Position numbers and translations under genes: made by a program
The notes under the pieces: generated by a model
Databases searched by the model: none
Told to the model about the DNA's origin: nothing
What the model saw: only the letters and a program-made list of their open reading frames with translations
Shown here: piece after piece, positions 53,910 through 64,000 of the stretch
How positions within the stretch are numbered: position 1 is the first letter of the stretch
Layout of the letters: every line of letters begins with the position of its first letter
Assembly: GCF_000499845.2 (NCBI RefSeq)
Contig: NC_023758.2
Location: 13,610,427 to 13,674,426, forward strand
Direction: 5' to 3'
Source: Phaseolus vulgaris
Taxonomy: Eukaryota; Streptophyta; Magnoliopsida; Fabales; Fabaceae
DNA length: 64,000 bases

Positions 53910-56900
53910 TCATTTCCTATCACCACAGCATTTTGCACCTTTTCCTTCTTCAAGTTTCTGCCACAAACAGAGCATCTCCCTAGGGCCCTGGTAATGGGCA
54001 ACCACATAACCATCCTTACAACCCTCAGGATACACTCTGTCCTCATTCTCACACCGAACATCTACACCTTCCTTCTTCATGTCTGCAATCCAAATTCCCA
54101 TTGCAACGTCTTCTAATTTAAACATCTGTGGGACAGTTAGGATTGAATCGTTAAGTCACTCTAACGATGTCACTGAACTTGAGGTCAAAACAAAATAATT
54201 CTAACAGATTTCAAGAAGTAACACATTTTATCATATACCTTCAAATGGTTCTCTCTGAATTTCTTGGCAACCGTTCTTGCTATATCGTGTGAGACCACAT
54301 AGCCGGGACCATGTGCCCAAGGAGGATAAGTTCCTTCGCTCCATTCCTTTCAAGTAGCAAGCAATAAGATGATAACTACTTAGTACGACGGAGTGGGTAG
54401 ACAACAAAAACAAAAGGCAATATATATATATGTATGTGTATAATAAGACAAAGCATATGAAATGAAAGCAATAATTTTAAAAATAGAATAGCTATGGTTC
54501 AAAGAAAAAAACGGGGAGCATGCTTAAAATTCCCGGACTTCTAAAAGTATAGCAACTAGCAAGCAGCAATTCAGTCTAGTATTTTGAGTGTTTTTTTTCA
54601 ATTGAGTTCTGATAGCGTAACTAGAACAACTCAGGTCTCGTTGATTAATAATCAAGTTTCAATACTACCACGGGAAATTATAATCGTTATAAATAAAATA
54701 GATACTTCACAGAGACCAACACTTTCAATTAATATCTATTTACAAGCAAGCCTTATTAACAAAGTTTCATATCACATAAGCTAATAATAACTATTTTTAA
54801 AGTATAGGTAATAAAATTATAATCAGAAAGTAAAAACATAAACACATGGAGCAAGAGAGATTTAATTCTTAAATGATAAAAATATCTCTACCTCTGGGCT
54901 GATGTACCATTTGCTATCTGTATTTCGATGAGGTCTGGAATCCGAATTGATGAGTCCATACAGTAACCCATGATCAACATTGATCCTGTGCAAAGAGCCT
55001 AGAACTTCATCTACCCTGACAAACGCATCATCATCCGTCTTCATGACAAACTTTGCCGAAACTTGTGTCTGTTGAAGGATCATATGAATAAGTCGAGGAA
55101 GGATTCTCCAAATAAAAGGAAGAGACAAGACATTACCCCAAAAAGGCAGATTGCCAAAGTTTTCCACGTGATGAGGCTGTAGTAGTCAACAAATGGCATC
55201 AGCTGCACGTCTCCATAAGTTTGTGCTTCCCTCCACAGCTCTTCATTAACTATTGGGCTTTTATGCTGCATGAGCTCAAACAAAAAGATCAATTCAGTAA
55301 AATTCTACATGTAACACTGTATTAACAGAGAATTTCAAAAAGTAGCAAATATCACGTCCATCTAGATCTTTATCGGAATGAAAAGGCTAAGATATTGAAA
55401 ATAATGCTCCAGTGCAACCAACATTTCAGCAACTTTTGCTACTTGGTAAGAAAAGTTTGAAGAACTCAAATTTAAGAAAAAATCAAGAAACTTAATTTAT
55501 ACAATGAAGTATTTTTTGTCCAATTCCACTGACATTTAGAATCATACGAGAAAATCACAAACAATACCCACCAAACCAACAAAGAAGCGCACAGCTGTCA
55601 TATTTGATCGAACAGCATTGTACTGCATCCAGGTTCTTCTAACAGCCATTCGACGTTTAAAATTGTTAGCAGTAGAGAAAACACCAATGAAGAGATCCAA
55701 TGGGGTCTGTGCAGATATAGGACTTGATTTCAATGATTCTAGGTCAATTATATGCTCTGAATCCTCTGATGTGGGCAGACCACTAGCAAGAATAGATATT
55801 AATTTGATGTCCCCTGAGATTTTTATTTCACTGACAAGCCATGGCTCCAACGTCTGACATGTAACCAGCTGAGTCAGTCAATATACTAAAACATGAAATT
55901 ATTATACTTTTACGTTAAATAATAACAAAGGAGAAAGGAAGTACTTCACGAAAAGCAAATGAAGTTACGTGCTTTCCATCAACTGTCATCTGGATTCCCT
56001 CAGATCCCACCCTTAAAGTTGCAACAAATGGGTAACCCTGCTTAAAAGGAAAGTATTTCCTATTCATCGATTGTTCTTCCGTTGTTAAAGATTCTCTTGA
56101 AGTGTGGGAATGCATCCCAGCTGTGTGAAGTTGGCTAATGTTCTTCCCTACAATCTTATTACACTGCTCCAATTCATCAACTGGCAAAAGAAACAGCAAT
56201 ATTAAACAAAGTAGTTATCCAAAAGCAGTTTATGGAATTATACTCAACATTTGGATCAGGAAAAACCACACAAATAAAGCTTTAACACAACAATTAATGA
56301 AAACAGAACACGTTAAGATAAAAAAAAAACATCTTTTCACAAACAATTGACTTTCGTATGAATAGGATCTAATTCTATTGCATCTATCTCCAAAATCAAT
56401 AGCATACGAAGACTTGGCAAAAAAATAAGAATATCTTTGATTCAAGAATTCCATATTGCCAACTCTGTCGTTGAACAACACACTCAAGTAATCAACGGGT
56501 TCAAATTTTAAGAAATCCTATTTCAAAATTGTGGGGAACTTCCCTATCAATTATGAACACAAACTATTATGGATCTTGAACCAAAAAATGAAAATAGTAA
56601 TTTCACCTTTTTCGACCTTTTTAGGAGTAGGGGATGGACAACGATCCTCCTCACCCCAATCATGAGCTATAGTCCAGGTGTTTTGGACAATTACTGGATC
56701 TTCAGTGATTTTATCCCCATGCAGGCGAACATTATAGTGTAAAATAATTGGTGGATCGGGTTCCCCAGGAAGTGGTTCTCCAGTCAAGTCAATCCGAAAA
56801 TTACCTAAAAAGCCGTTCGGAATGCCAATTACAGTGATGGAAGAACCTTGTGTCAAGCCACAAGGTACTTGCATTTTGTAACTACTGTTACCAAGTTCAG

Positions 56901-57372
56901 TGGAATTCATTTTATTAAGAAAGTGGGGACATTGCTTCTCTTTAGTTCTTGAACTATCATTTGCACGACCTTGTTTTTGCTCTTCAATTGAGGAAATAAG
57001 AGAGTTCCATGCACTGGCAGCCTCCTTTATGGCTTCTGCTGCACTGGGTAAACCCTGAGTGTGATCAATTAAGTGGTTCAATTGGTTCCATGTCTGCAGA
57101 GCTTGTTGCTCGTCTTTGGAAAAGTTGCTCCCAGCAAAGAGGCTAGATACTAAAATATCAGAAGAAATAACTTGAGAATGATCATCTGGATTTTGAATAG
57201 CAGCTGGTAGTGTGGGATTTATCCATGCTAGAGGATTAGTTCCATTAACCAGGATAGGAATAGTCAAATAACCTTGACCAATAGAAGTTTTCATGATCCC
57301 ATTTCGCAGGATCATAAGCATAAACAACATAAACAGTGAAGCAACCAGAACTCCTCCATACAACTTTTTCAT
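53910..57372 (-). CDS. Beta-1,3-galactosyltransferase with galectin domain (hydroxyproline O-galactosyltransferase GALT2-6 type)
   Basis: Seven exons with GT-AG junctions: 57372-56607, 56180-55945, 55853-55572, 55265-55137, 55068-54892, 54346-54239, 54125-53910, giving 637 residues. The start MKKLYGGVLVASLF puts a signal-anchor membrane helix at residues 5-22, typical of Golgi type II proteins. A Ser/Gln-rich stem follows. The galectin-type domain spans about 170-345 (SSITVIGIPNGFLGNFRIDL, FPFKQGYPFVATLRV, FAFRETLEPW). The GT31 domain spans about 380-590, with DLFIGVFSTANNFKRRMAVR, RRTWMQYNAV, KTDDDAFVRVDE (DxD at about 483-485, metal/UDP binding), PPWAHGPGYVVS and LEDVAMGIWIAD. It is predicted to add the first galactose to hydroxyproline of arabinogalactan proteins. 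Arabidopsis members are about 620-740 residues. All junctions keep frame; no defect seen. Confidence 0.9.
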
Positions 57373-59130
57373 TTTGATGATCCTATGAACAAACCAATAC
57401 TCCTGAATCTTCACAGTACTAGATCAAAAGGATGCCAAACTAGTTCTAAATCGGTCATTATCTTTTCATAAAACTCACTGACGTAATTGTGGAGAAAACA
57501 GAGGTGGAAGAAAATATGGGTTGCAGATAGTATTAGTTTTTCTTATCAGATTTCAAGAAACATCTGCAGGAGAACTTTCAGATTACCAAAACTAACTACC
57601 AGCCCTCGGAAGCGTGTGTTGAAGCAGACACATCCACCATGAGAATTAGTTGGAATGCATACTAGATTTAGCTAGCATGCCAGACCTGTAATCAGAGCAG
57701 AACAAAATTCTTTTAAATACTGTGCTTGGTGTTGCATAAAAAACTGAAGCACATTGTTGTGCCCATGTGTAGAAAACAACTCAAGCCCAACTTGCTAGGA
57801 AACTAACACTTGCAACAGAAGGCAAACAACAAACACTGGTGACGTTATGTGTTTTTCAAAAAATCTAAAACGCAAAATTTCTAGATAGAAAATTTTGTAC
57901 TATGAGTACATGAGTGATATCAGGTCCATTAAAAATAAGTGGATTCAATCATCATCTCAGAACCGTTGAATTTTTATACCCCCATGAAACCATATGGATC
58001 ATGCTCACAGTTGCTTTGCAAAACAATCTTCGGATTTATCACGGCTTCAGGTATTCCTTGGCTAATACCACCTATGAAAAATATTTTGCATGTACCCGAT
58101 TAGCATTCAAGTGAAGAAAAATACTTCCAATTCAAATGAAGTATCGTGGAAATTAACATGTGTTCAACGCACCATGCCCTCACTAGGCAAACATTCAAAC
58201 AAAGTAACAACCACCGTTAGGTCAACATAATACTGCAATATTCGGTACTTACAAAAAGTTAATCCATTTGCATCATAATTGAAACCATAAATTATAATCA
58301 GGCGGAAAAGAGAAAAGGAAAAAAAAACACCAAGGACCACACTAAACGTTTCCTAACACTATAACCATGGACAAGTAGAAATTCAATTGAACGAAAACAA
58401 CGCATTAATTACAATTAAATAAACCAAAAACACCATGACTCCGTCAACCAATATTATAAATTTCAACTCAGATCATACTCCATCCACAGTTGCCTTTATA
58501 TCTAGCAAAAGTAAAATCTCCTTAAATAATACAAAAGAAAGAAAAATCTTGAAAAATCAAAAGAACTCCAAACGAGTTAGAGCTTGAACTCCAACCAAAG
58601 TCGGAACTCTACAGATTAAACACCGACAGAGTTAAAGTATGCATCACGAGCAAAATTGCCAGAATAAAGAAAATGTAAACGAAGTCACAAGCAATCATTA
58701 TCAGTCAACTGAAAATCGAACAAAAAAACTGTCAATCAATATCGGAACGAAGATTACAGCGTGGAATCAAAGTGCAGAGCAAGCAAACACAGCATCATAC
58801 AGATCGAACGGCTGCAACACAGAATCTCGAACAGAAGAAAGCCAAAAAGAAAGGAATCAACGAGGGAAGAGCGTGGAGCGAGAGAAAATCGAAAAGCGTG
58901 GCAATGTTGAACGGCGGGTAGCGACGGCGGAGCAAGAGAGCGCGGGTTTTACCAGGCGAGATTTTCTCGAGAAATGGCGGAAAATGTAGAGCGAGAAAGA
59001 GAGAGAAAGAAGAGAGAGAGAGAGAGAGAGAAGAGAGAAAGGGTTTGTGTCTGCTCTGTGTCTCAGTTTCAAAGCGAAGTTTCACTTCTTTGTGTTGTCT
59101 TTGCCTTTGTTCAGGGTGTGTTGAGGTTCC
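57373..59130 (-). promoter_or_regulatory. Probable 5' leader (with intron) and promoter of the galactosyltransferase gene
   Basis: No coding sequence. Minus-strand 59040-58990 is a CT-rich microsatellite (TCTCTC), common in plant 5' UTRs. The GC-richer block 58850-59080 looks like a first, non-coding exon. An acceptor-like TGATTACAG|GTCTGG lies near 57680. The exact leader splicing is not resolved. Confidence 0.45.
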
Positions 59131-60215
59131 TTCTTCAACTTAATTAGTATAAAAGATTCAAAGACGATGATGACAGAGAAAATAAAAAAGAGAAAAGCAA
59201 TTTAGAAAAGAGAAAGAGAGAGAAAACTAAAAACACCAACCAAGTTACATTGTTTTGCTAACAGAACGGTGTAAATGGAGATTTGGATAATTTGTAAATT
59301 TGTAAATATTATATTTCATTTCTTACAATAAGATAAAAGAAAAAATTTCCTGATAGATTCCATGGACAAATATTTATTAATAAAACTTTTTATTATTCAA
59401 AGTAAAGATTTGTCTCCTAGGGAGCTAGCACCAGAAATTTGTACCATCTTTTAATTTCTCTTGATTTTAACTGTTAAAAATGTTCTTACATATTTCTTTT
59501 TTATCAGCATGTTATTACATATTTGATTTAAATGCAGGTTTTTTTTAAACCAAAAAATAATCTAATTTAAAAATATATATGTATACTTTTGTAAAAATTA
59601 TATAACTATTATTTTAAAAAAAAAATTATTTAGTTATTTTAAAATAATGAAAATTTATTTAATTATTTATTTTATTAAATAAATAAATTATTATTTATTG
59701 ATGGGTAAAATTGTCCAATTAAAAATAAATGTAAGTAATTTTAATAAATTTTTAAATATTTTTTCTCATTTTATAGGTATTTTTTTATATAGGTAGTTAT
59801 TTTGGGTATTTATCTTTTAATAAATAAAATATAGATGTTTAAGTTAATACAATTTATTACATTGTAGTATATAATAAAATGAATAATTGAATAAATTCCT
59901 TTATTTCGAATGAATTAATTAATTTTTTTTTTTTAAATAATAGTTACATAAGTTTTTAACACTATTGTTATAAAATTATATATGTCACTGACTGTATAAT
60001 TTGCCACTAATACACATGGAGCATAATATCAATTTTTTCAGAAATGCTTCCAATGTAATTGCATATTATCATGGAAGTTGATACGTTTTTCTCTAAATAT
60101 TGCAACACTTTAAAAAATTGAAGGAGAAGAAGTAAATTATTAAAATATTAGAAATTAAATTTTGGTGATAAAATAATGTTATTGGCATGAATTTACTCTT
60201 AGAACAATTATTTAG
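59131..60215. other. AT-rich spacer
   Basis: No gene recognised; likely holds the distal promoter of the galactosyltransferase gene and older element debris. Confidence 0.5.
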
Positions 60216-61150
60216 GATGAAGCATCCATGACTAAAAAATATGTTTTGAAGACATTATATTGATCATTAAAGGACATTTTAGATTGAAATACTCCAATTG
60301 AAGGAGAAAGTGATGATATTAGGAGTAATTTTTTGTTAGATATTGCGAGTTGTGCAAAAAGGTACAAAGGCACAGATGACTTCTGAATTGTTAAGTCTCA
60401 TTTATGGCTAACACAAAGGTATTGGATTTTCAATAAAACATGTTATATAATATCTCATGCACATTGGAGATGAGATTGAACCTTGATGATATGGTAAAAA
60501 TACCCCATGAACTAGCAATATCATGGGAAACATCTTCCCAATTATAATTCATAAATGAGATACATCTTACGTGGTTCATGGAGACATATTGACTTAAAAA
60601 AATAGAGATGTTAAAAAACTGAATGACATGACTATCCATCATTTTTCAGGTAAACAACATAACTTGTTATCATTTGATGAGATTGAAGGAGACACACATC
60701 ATTTTTATACTAATAAGAGTACTTGCACTCCATTACTTCCATGTGCCTCGTCAAATCATATTTAAAACGTTAAACAAAATGTATCATTAATGTTGTTGTG
60801 AAATATAGATCCTACATATGAGTTTATGTAATGGGACAAGATTAATATGTCATGGGTTTTACATAAACATGTTGGATGTTGAAATCTTGAACATGTCATC
60901 ATATTGGAAAAAAAATTCTTACCAAAAATTAAACATAAAACAATAGAAAGTGTTAATTTCCCTTATGCGTTTTAGGAAACAATTTCTCATGAAGTTAAGT
61001 TTTGCAATTACGGTATATAAATCACAGAGACAACTTATACCCAACATTGAACTTTACCTTCCACATCATGCTTTTAGTCATGGTCAACTATATGTTGCTT
61101 TGTGAAGAGGTGTTTCTCAAATTTCCACAAAATTTATTTATTAAAGAATG
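60216..61150 (+). pseudogene. Helitron Pif1-type helicase, C-terminal half, heavily decayed
   Basis: Reading across frames on the plus strand, in order: DEASMTKKYVLKTLY (60216 on), LRVVQKGTKAQMTSELL (about 60345-60400, the helicase motif after the DEAS block), LSFDEIEGDTHHFYTN (about 60668-60715), a VSLMLL-NIDPTYEFM block (about 60780-60835), and ITVYKSQRQ / YLPHHAFSHGQLYVAL / RGVSQIST (61008-61125), which resembles the conserved Helitron helicase end. Many stops and shifts. The N-terminal Rep part is not seen and the Helitron ends (TC...CTRR) were not located. Confidence 0.6.
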
Positions 61151-61917
61151 ACACCTTGAAAGAGAATATTGAAATTTTACTAAAAATATTGTTTATAAAG
61201 GATTTTTGTTATCTCAAAATAAAGTATTATCCTTTTTATTTATGTATGACATATGAACATGTGTATAATGACTCATTTTTGTGTGTGTAGCATCTAATGT
61301 GTTCTATATATGAGATTCGATCCCCATAACTTCTAGCTTATAAATATAACTTATGCTATGTGACACGTTCAATCACTCATAAAATTTTTCCTTCTAAACA
61401 TGAATTTATTTAGTATTACAATGATCAAATTATGTTCAACAATTCAAAATACTTTGTCACCTCACACACTACTTGGATTAAAATTACTATACTATGACTT
61501 AAATGAAGCAAATGGTGCTAAATCACTTCACTTTTTCCAATGCTAAGTCATACATTTTAGATTTGTATTACAAGTATTCTATTTGTATCTATCCTCATGA
61601 ATCATCATATTGTTCATACATATTTGATAACAGTAACGAAGTACAAAGTTTGTTTGATATGGTAACAAAATAAGTTAAATGTGGAGCTTATGACTTATAT
61701 CCATGAAGACGAAGTTAAATCCAATGTTGTTTGTTTTCCATGACGTTGAAAATATGTTACACTTTTAAAATCAAAGTGATTTTGTAATGATTTATCTTAT
61801 GAAATGTGTTAAATAATGCAATGAATTTTTATATTTGTATTCTATCTTTTGTTCTTTTAGTTATTCCCTATGTGACTCCAATTTTCTAATTGAAATGCAT
61901 GTTAAGATTATTCTAAT
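61151..61917. other. AT-rich spacer after the helicase remnant
   Basis: No coding signal that I can support. Confidence 0.5.
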
Positions 61918-62515
61918 TTTCACTTAAAACCTACTATATCCATTTTTTACAAGTTAGTTACATGTATTTCCAAATATCTTTTGGTGTCAAGAGTAATACA
62001 ATTGGATTTGTTGAGATAAACTAAAGGGTACAATCCAGTAGAATAATGAAGTCTTCCTCAATACTTAAAAATTCTCAAAATTTACTCAAATGGCCTAATT
62101 TTACTCTAAGAACTTATTTCTTCCACTTATTTTAACCAATTTACACACATTTTATTAAAAAAATTGGATTCGAGACTGGCAAGGTAAAACTCACTGACAT
62201 AAAAGACTAGAGGGAACAACTCAGGTTCAAAACAATGAAGTTAGCCATCATACCTAAACAATGTCAAAAAGTACTCAAGTGACAAAAATTTGCACTAAGA
62301 ACTTATTTCTTCCACTTTTTACTACCAATTTACACATATTTCCAAAAATCTTTTAGAGTTGAGAATGATATCGTTGGATTAGTTAACCAAAGAACTAGAA
62401 TGGAACAACCCAAGTTCAGAACAATGAAATTTCCCTCATACCTAAAATATTGTCAAAGTAATTTTGATATACCTAAATTTACTCTAAAAACTTATTTCTT
62501 TACACTTGTTTTTCT
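61918..62515. repeat. Tandem repeat, about 190-bp unit, three copies
   Basis: Anchor phrases recur in order. AACTTATTTCTTCCACTT appears at about 62111, 62299 and (changed) 62489. ATTTCCAAA(T/A)ATCTTTT appears at about 61968 and 62339. GG(A/G)ACAAC(T/C)CA(G/A)GTTCA(A/G)AACAATGAA appears at about 62213 and 62402. Non-coding. Confidence 0.7.
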
Positions 62516-64000
62516 TATATTACCGTACATTAGTTTCAAACTTCATTTAATTTATTAAAAGGACTAGTATATTATGTGTCAAGTAATGAAACAAACTAAG
62601 AAAAAAAAATTAGAAATGAAATCATATATAATTAACATATTTAACCAAACAAATTTTGATGAATACAAGGTAATAAACAAACTGACTAGATAAATAAAGA
62701 AACATCTAACATGACAATTAACATTAGAACATAAACAACATAATTAAAATTTCATCTTTGTCATGGAACATACAAGTTCTTCTAATTCATTATGTCATCA
62801 CTTGGAGGTGGGTACATAAGTTGTATTTCATTAATAGACCTTGAAAATGTAGCATACAACTCAATTGCGGTGTCAAAAGGAAAGACAAACTTTCAACCAG
62901 TCAAGTGAATAGTTTCATGAACAATTTGCTTCAAATTTAATAACATGCAATAATAAGGGATCCTACACCATTTAAGAGATACACATTAAAGTGGTACCCT
63001 TAATTGTTTTATGTCATTCTTCTATTATAATACATAACAAATCACTACAAAACATTGTGTTCTTATATCACCGTTTTTATAACAAATCACTACAAAATAA
63101 CGTGTTAACATTAATATGTTAATTCTACAAAAGTGTCACAATTATCCTTACAATATGTCAATTCTTGAATCATCATTATTTTCATTTAAGATATGACATT
63201 TATAAATTTCATTTAATAAATACATCATATATTTTTGTCTCCAAATTTGTAAATATATGTACTCTTTCCCATTCATTTCTCCAACCCCTATTCTTCATAT
63301 ATCCCAAAATCGTGTTTCTAAATTTTCCACGACCATTGTCAAATTGCTCTGAATTGCATTGCTCTTTTCCTTACTAGTCATATTATTATCTTTGAAGCTC
63401 TGAATCTAAATATATAATTTTAGTTAGTTACTATTTTTTCTTTTACTCATAAATTTTTTTATTATTAATATTTAAAAAATATTTATAACATTTTAATATA
63501 TAATTGATTAATTATATTAATGTCTAAAAATAAATATTTAATATATATTTTTTGAATAGTTGGTGTTGATGAAAAAAAAAGTTTGGATGGAGTTTCATTT
63601 ACCTTAAACCAAAAAGTTAATGATAATTATTATTGATATTATATTTTGATACTATAAACGTTGGATAGTTAACTTAAGTATTTTTTGGTTAGTTAATTTA
63701 AATACTTTCTATAATTATCATTTTAATTGACATTATTTAAAAGTTTAAAATGTCACTTTATACGATATATTAAATGGTGAGTGTTGCAACACTTTGAGTA
63801 AAACCATTATTTATACTTTGTGACGACGATATCTATTATGATATGCAAAAACATCACAAGCATATATAATGATGTTTGTAAGGGACACTATATACAAAAT
63901 AAAATTGTCATTCTAAATATGATTTTTATTGTGAATGCAAGTAACTACTTTAACATAAGAATCTAGGGTTATTTTTTTACCAATGGTGTTTTCAATGGGG
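62516..64000. other. AT-rich spacer to the right edge
   Basis: No gene recognised. Confidence 0.5.

Noticed and set aside
55080..55292. Reading the galactosyltransferase exon through 55136 with a second membrane segment
   Set aside because: The extra hydrophobic residues are translated intron; a GTAATG donor at 55136 and an AACAG acceptor before 55068 restore the conserved sequence in frame.
57373..57414. N-terminal extension of the galactosyltransferase (14 residues)
   Set aside because: It would need a GTG start; the ATG at 57372 directly precedes the membrane anchor as expected.
58639..58989. Plus-strand 116-residue ORF rich in Glu/Arg/Asn
   Set aside because: Composition follows the purine-rich antisense of the probable 5' leader; no domain or homologue recognised.

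Overview
The window is nuclear DNA of a flowering plant, most likely a legume of the bean/cowpea group. That placement is an inference: the genes have plant-type introns, and the SIRE-type copia elements, the TRIM-type repeats and several LTRs resemble families I know from legumes. There are no tRNA, rRNA, CRISPR or bacterial-type features. Only three intact host genes are visible. The rest is nested, fragmentary and decayed transposable elements in AT-rich spacer.

Layout. 1-5271: a SIRE-lineage Ty1/copia element (A), cut by the left edge, with gag and an env-like/plant-transposon-protein ORF but no pol. 5272-7440: Ty3/gypsy gag and LTR remnant on the minus strand. 8211-8600: TRIM-like repeat. 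9362-11353 (+): HOTHEAD-like GMC oxidoreductase, three exons. 11802-12476 (-): single-exon RING-H2 E3 ligase, convergent with it, with a heat-shock-element-like promoter motif. 13382-14336: 5'-truncated LINE with target-site duplication. 14493-16559: two solo LTRs of one gypsy family. 17150-18870: short tandem repeats. 19607-23935 (-): decayed copia element. 25868-47748: a pile-up of SIRE copies (B, C, D) in one orientation, with a 7.7-kb gypsy element (CRM-like) nested in C and a second gypsy fragment between C and D. 48359-52173: plant-transposon-protein pseudogene, a duplication, an LTR remnant and a TRIM remnant. 53910-57372 (-): seven-exon galectin-domain beta-1,3-galactosyltransferase (hydroxyproline O-galactosyltransferase type) with a long 5' leader to about 59.1 kb. 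60216-61150 (+): decayed Helitron helicase, followed by about 190-bp tandem repeats.

The three host genes do not form a pathway: one is predicted in cuticle/fatty-acid oxidation, one in protein quality control, one in arabinogalactan-protein glycosylation.

The most striking signal is in the SIRE copies. A palindromic 14-mer (consensus AACAACCGGTTGTT) recurs as pairs. I found 20 pairs, and in 19 the two members start exactly 21 bp apart (two helical turns). They lie upstream of the LTR TATA box, in the transcribed part of the LTR, and inside gag and pol. A second unusual structure is the nested gypsy element, whose outer right end carries a perfect 92-bp inverted copy of its opposite terminus inside the target-site duplication.
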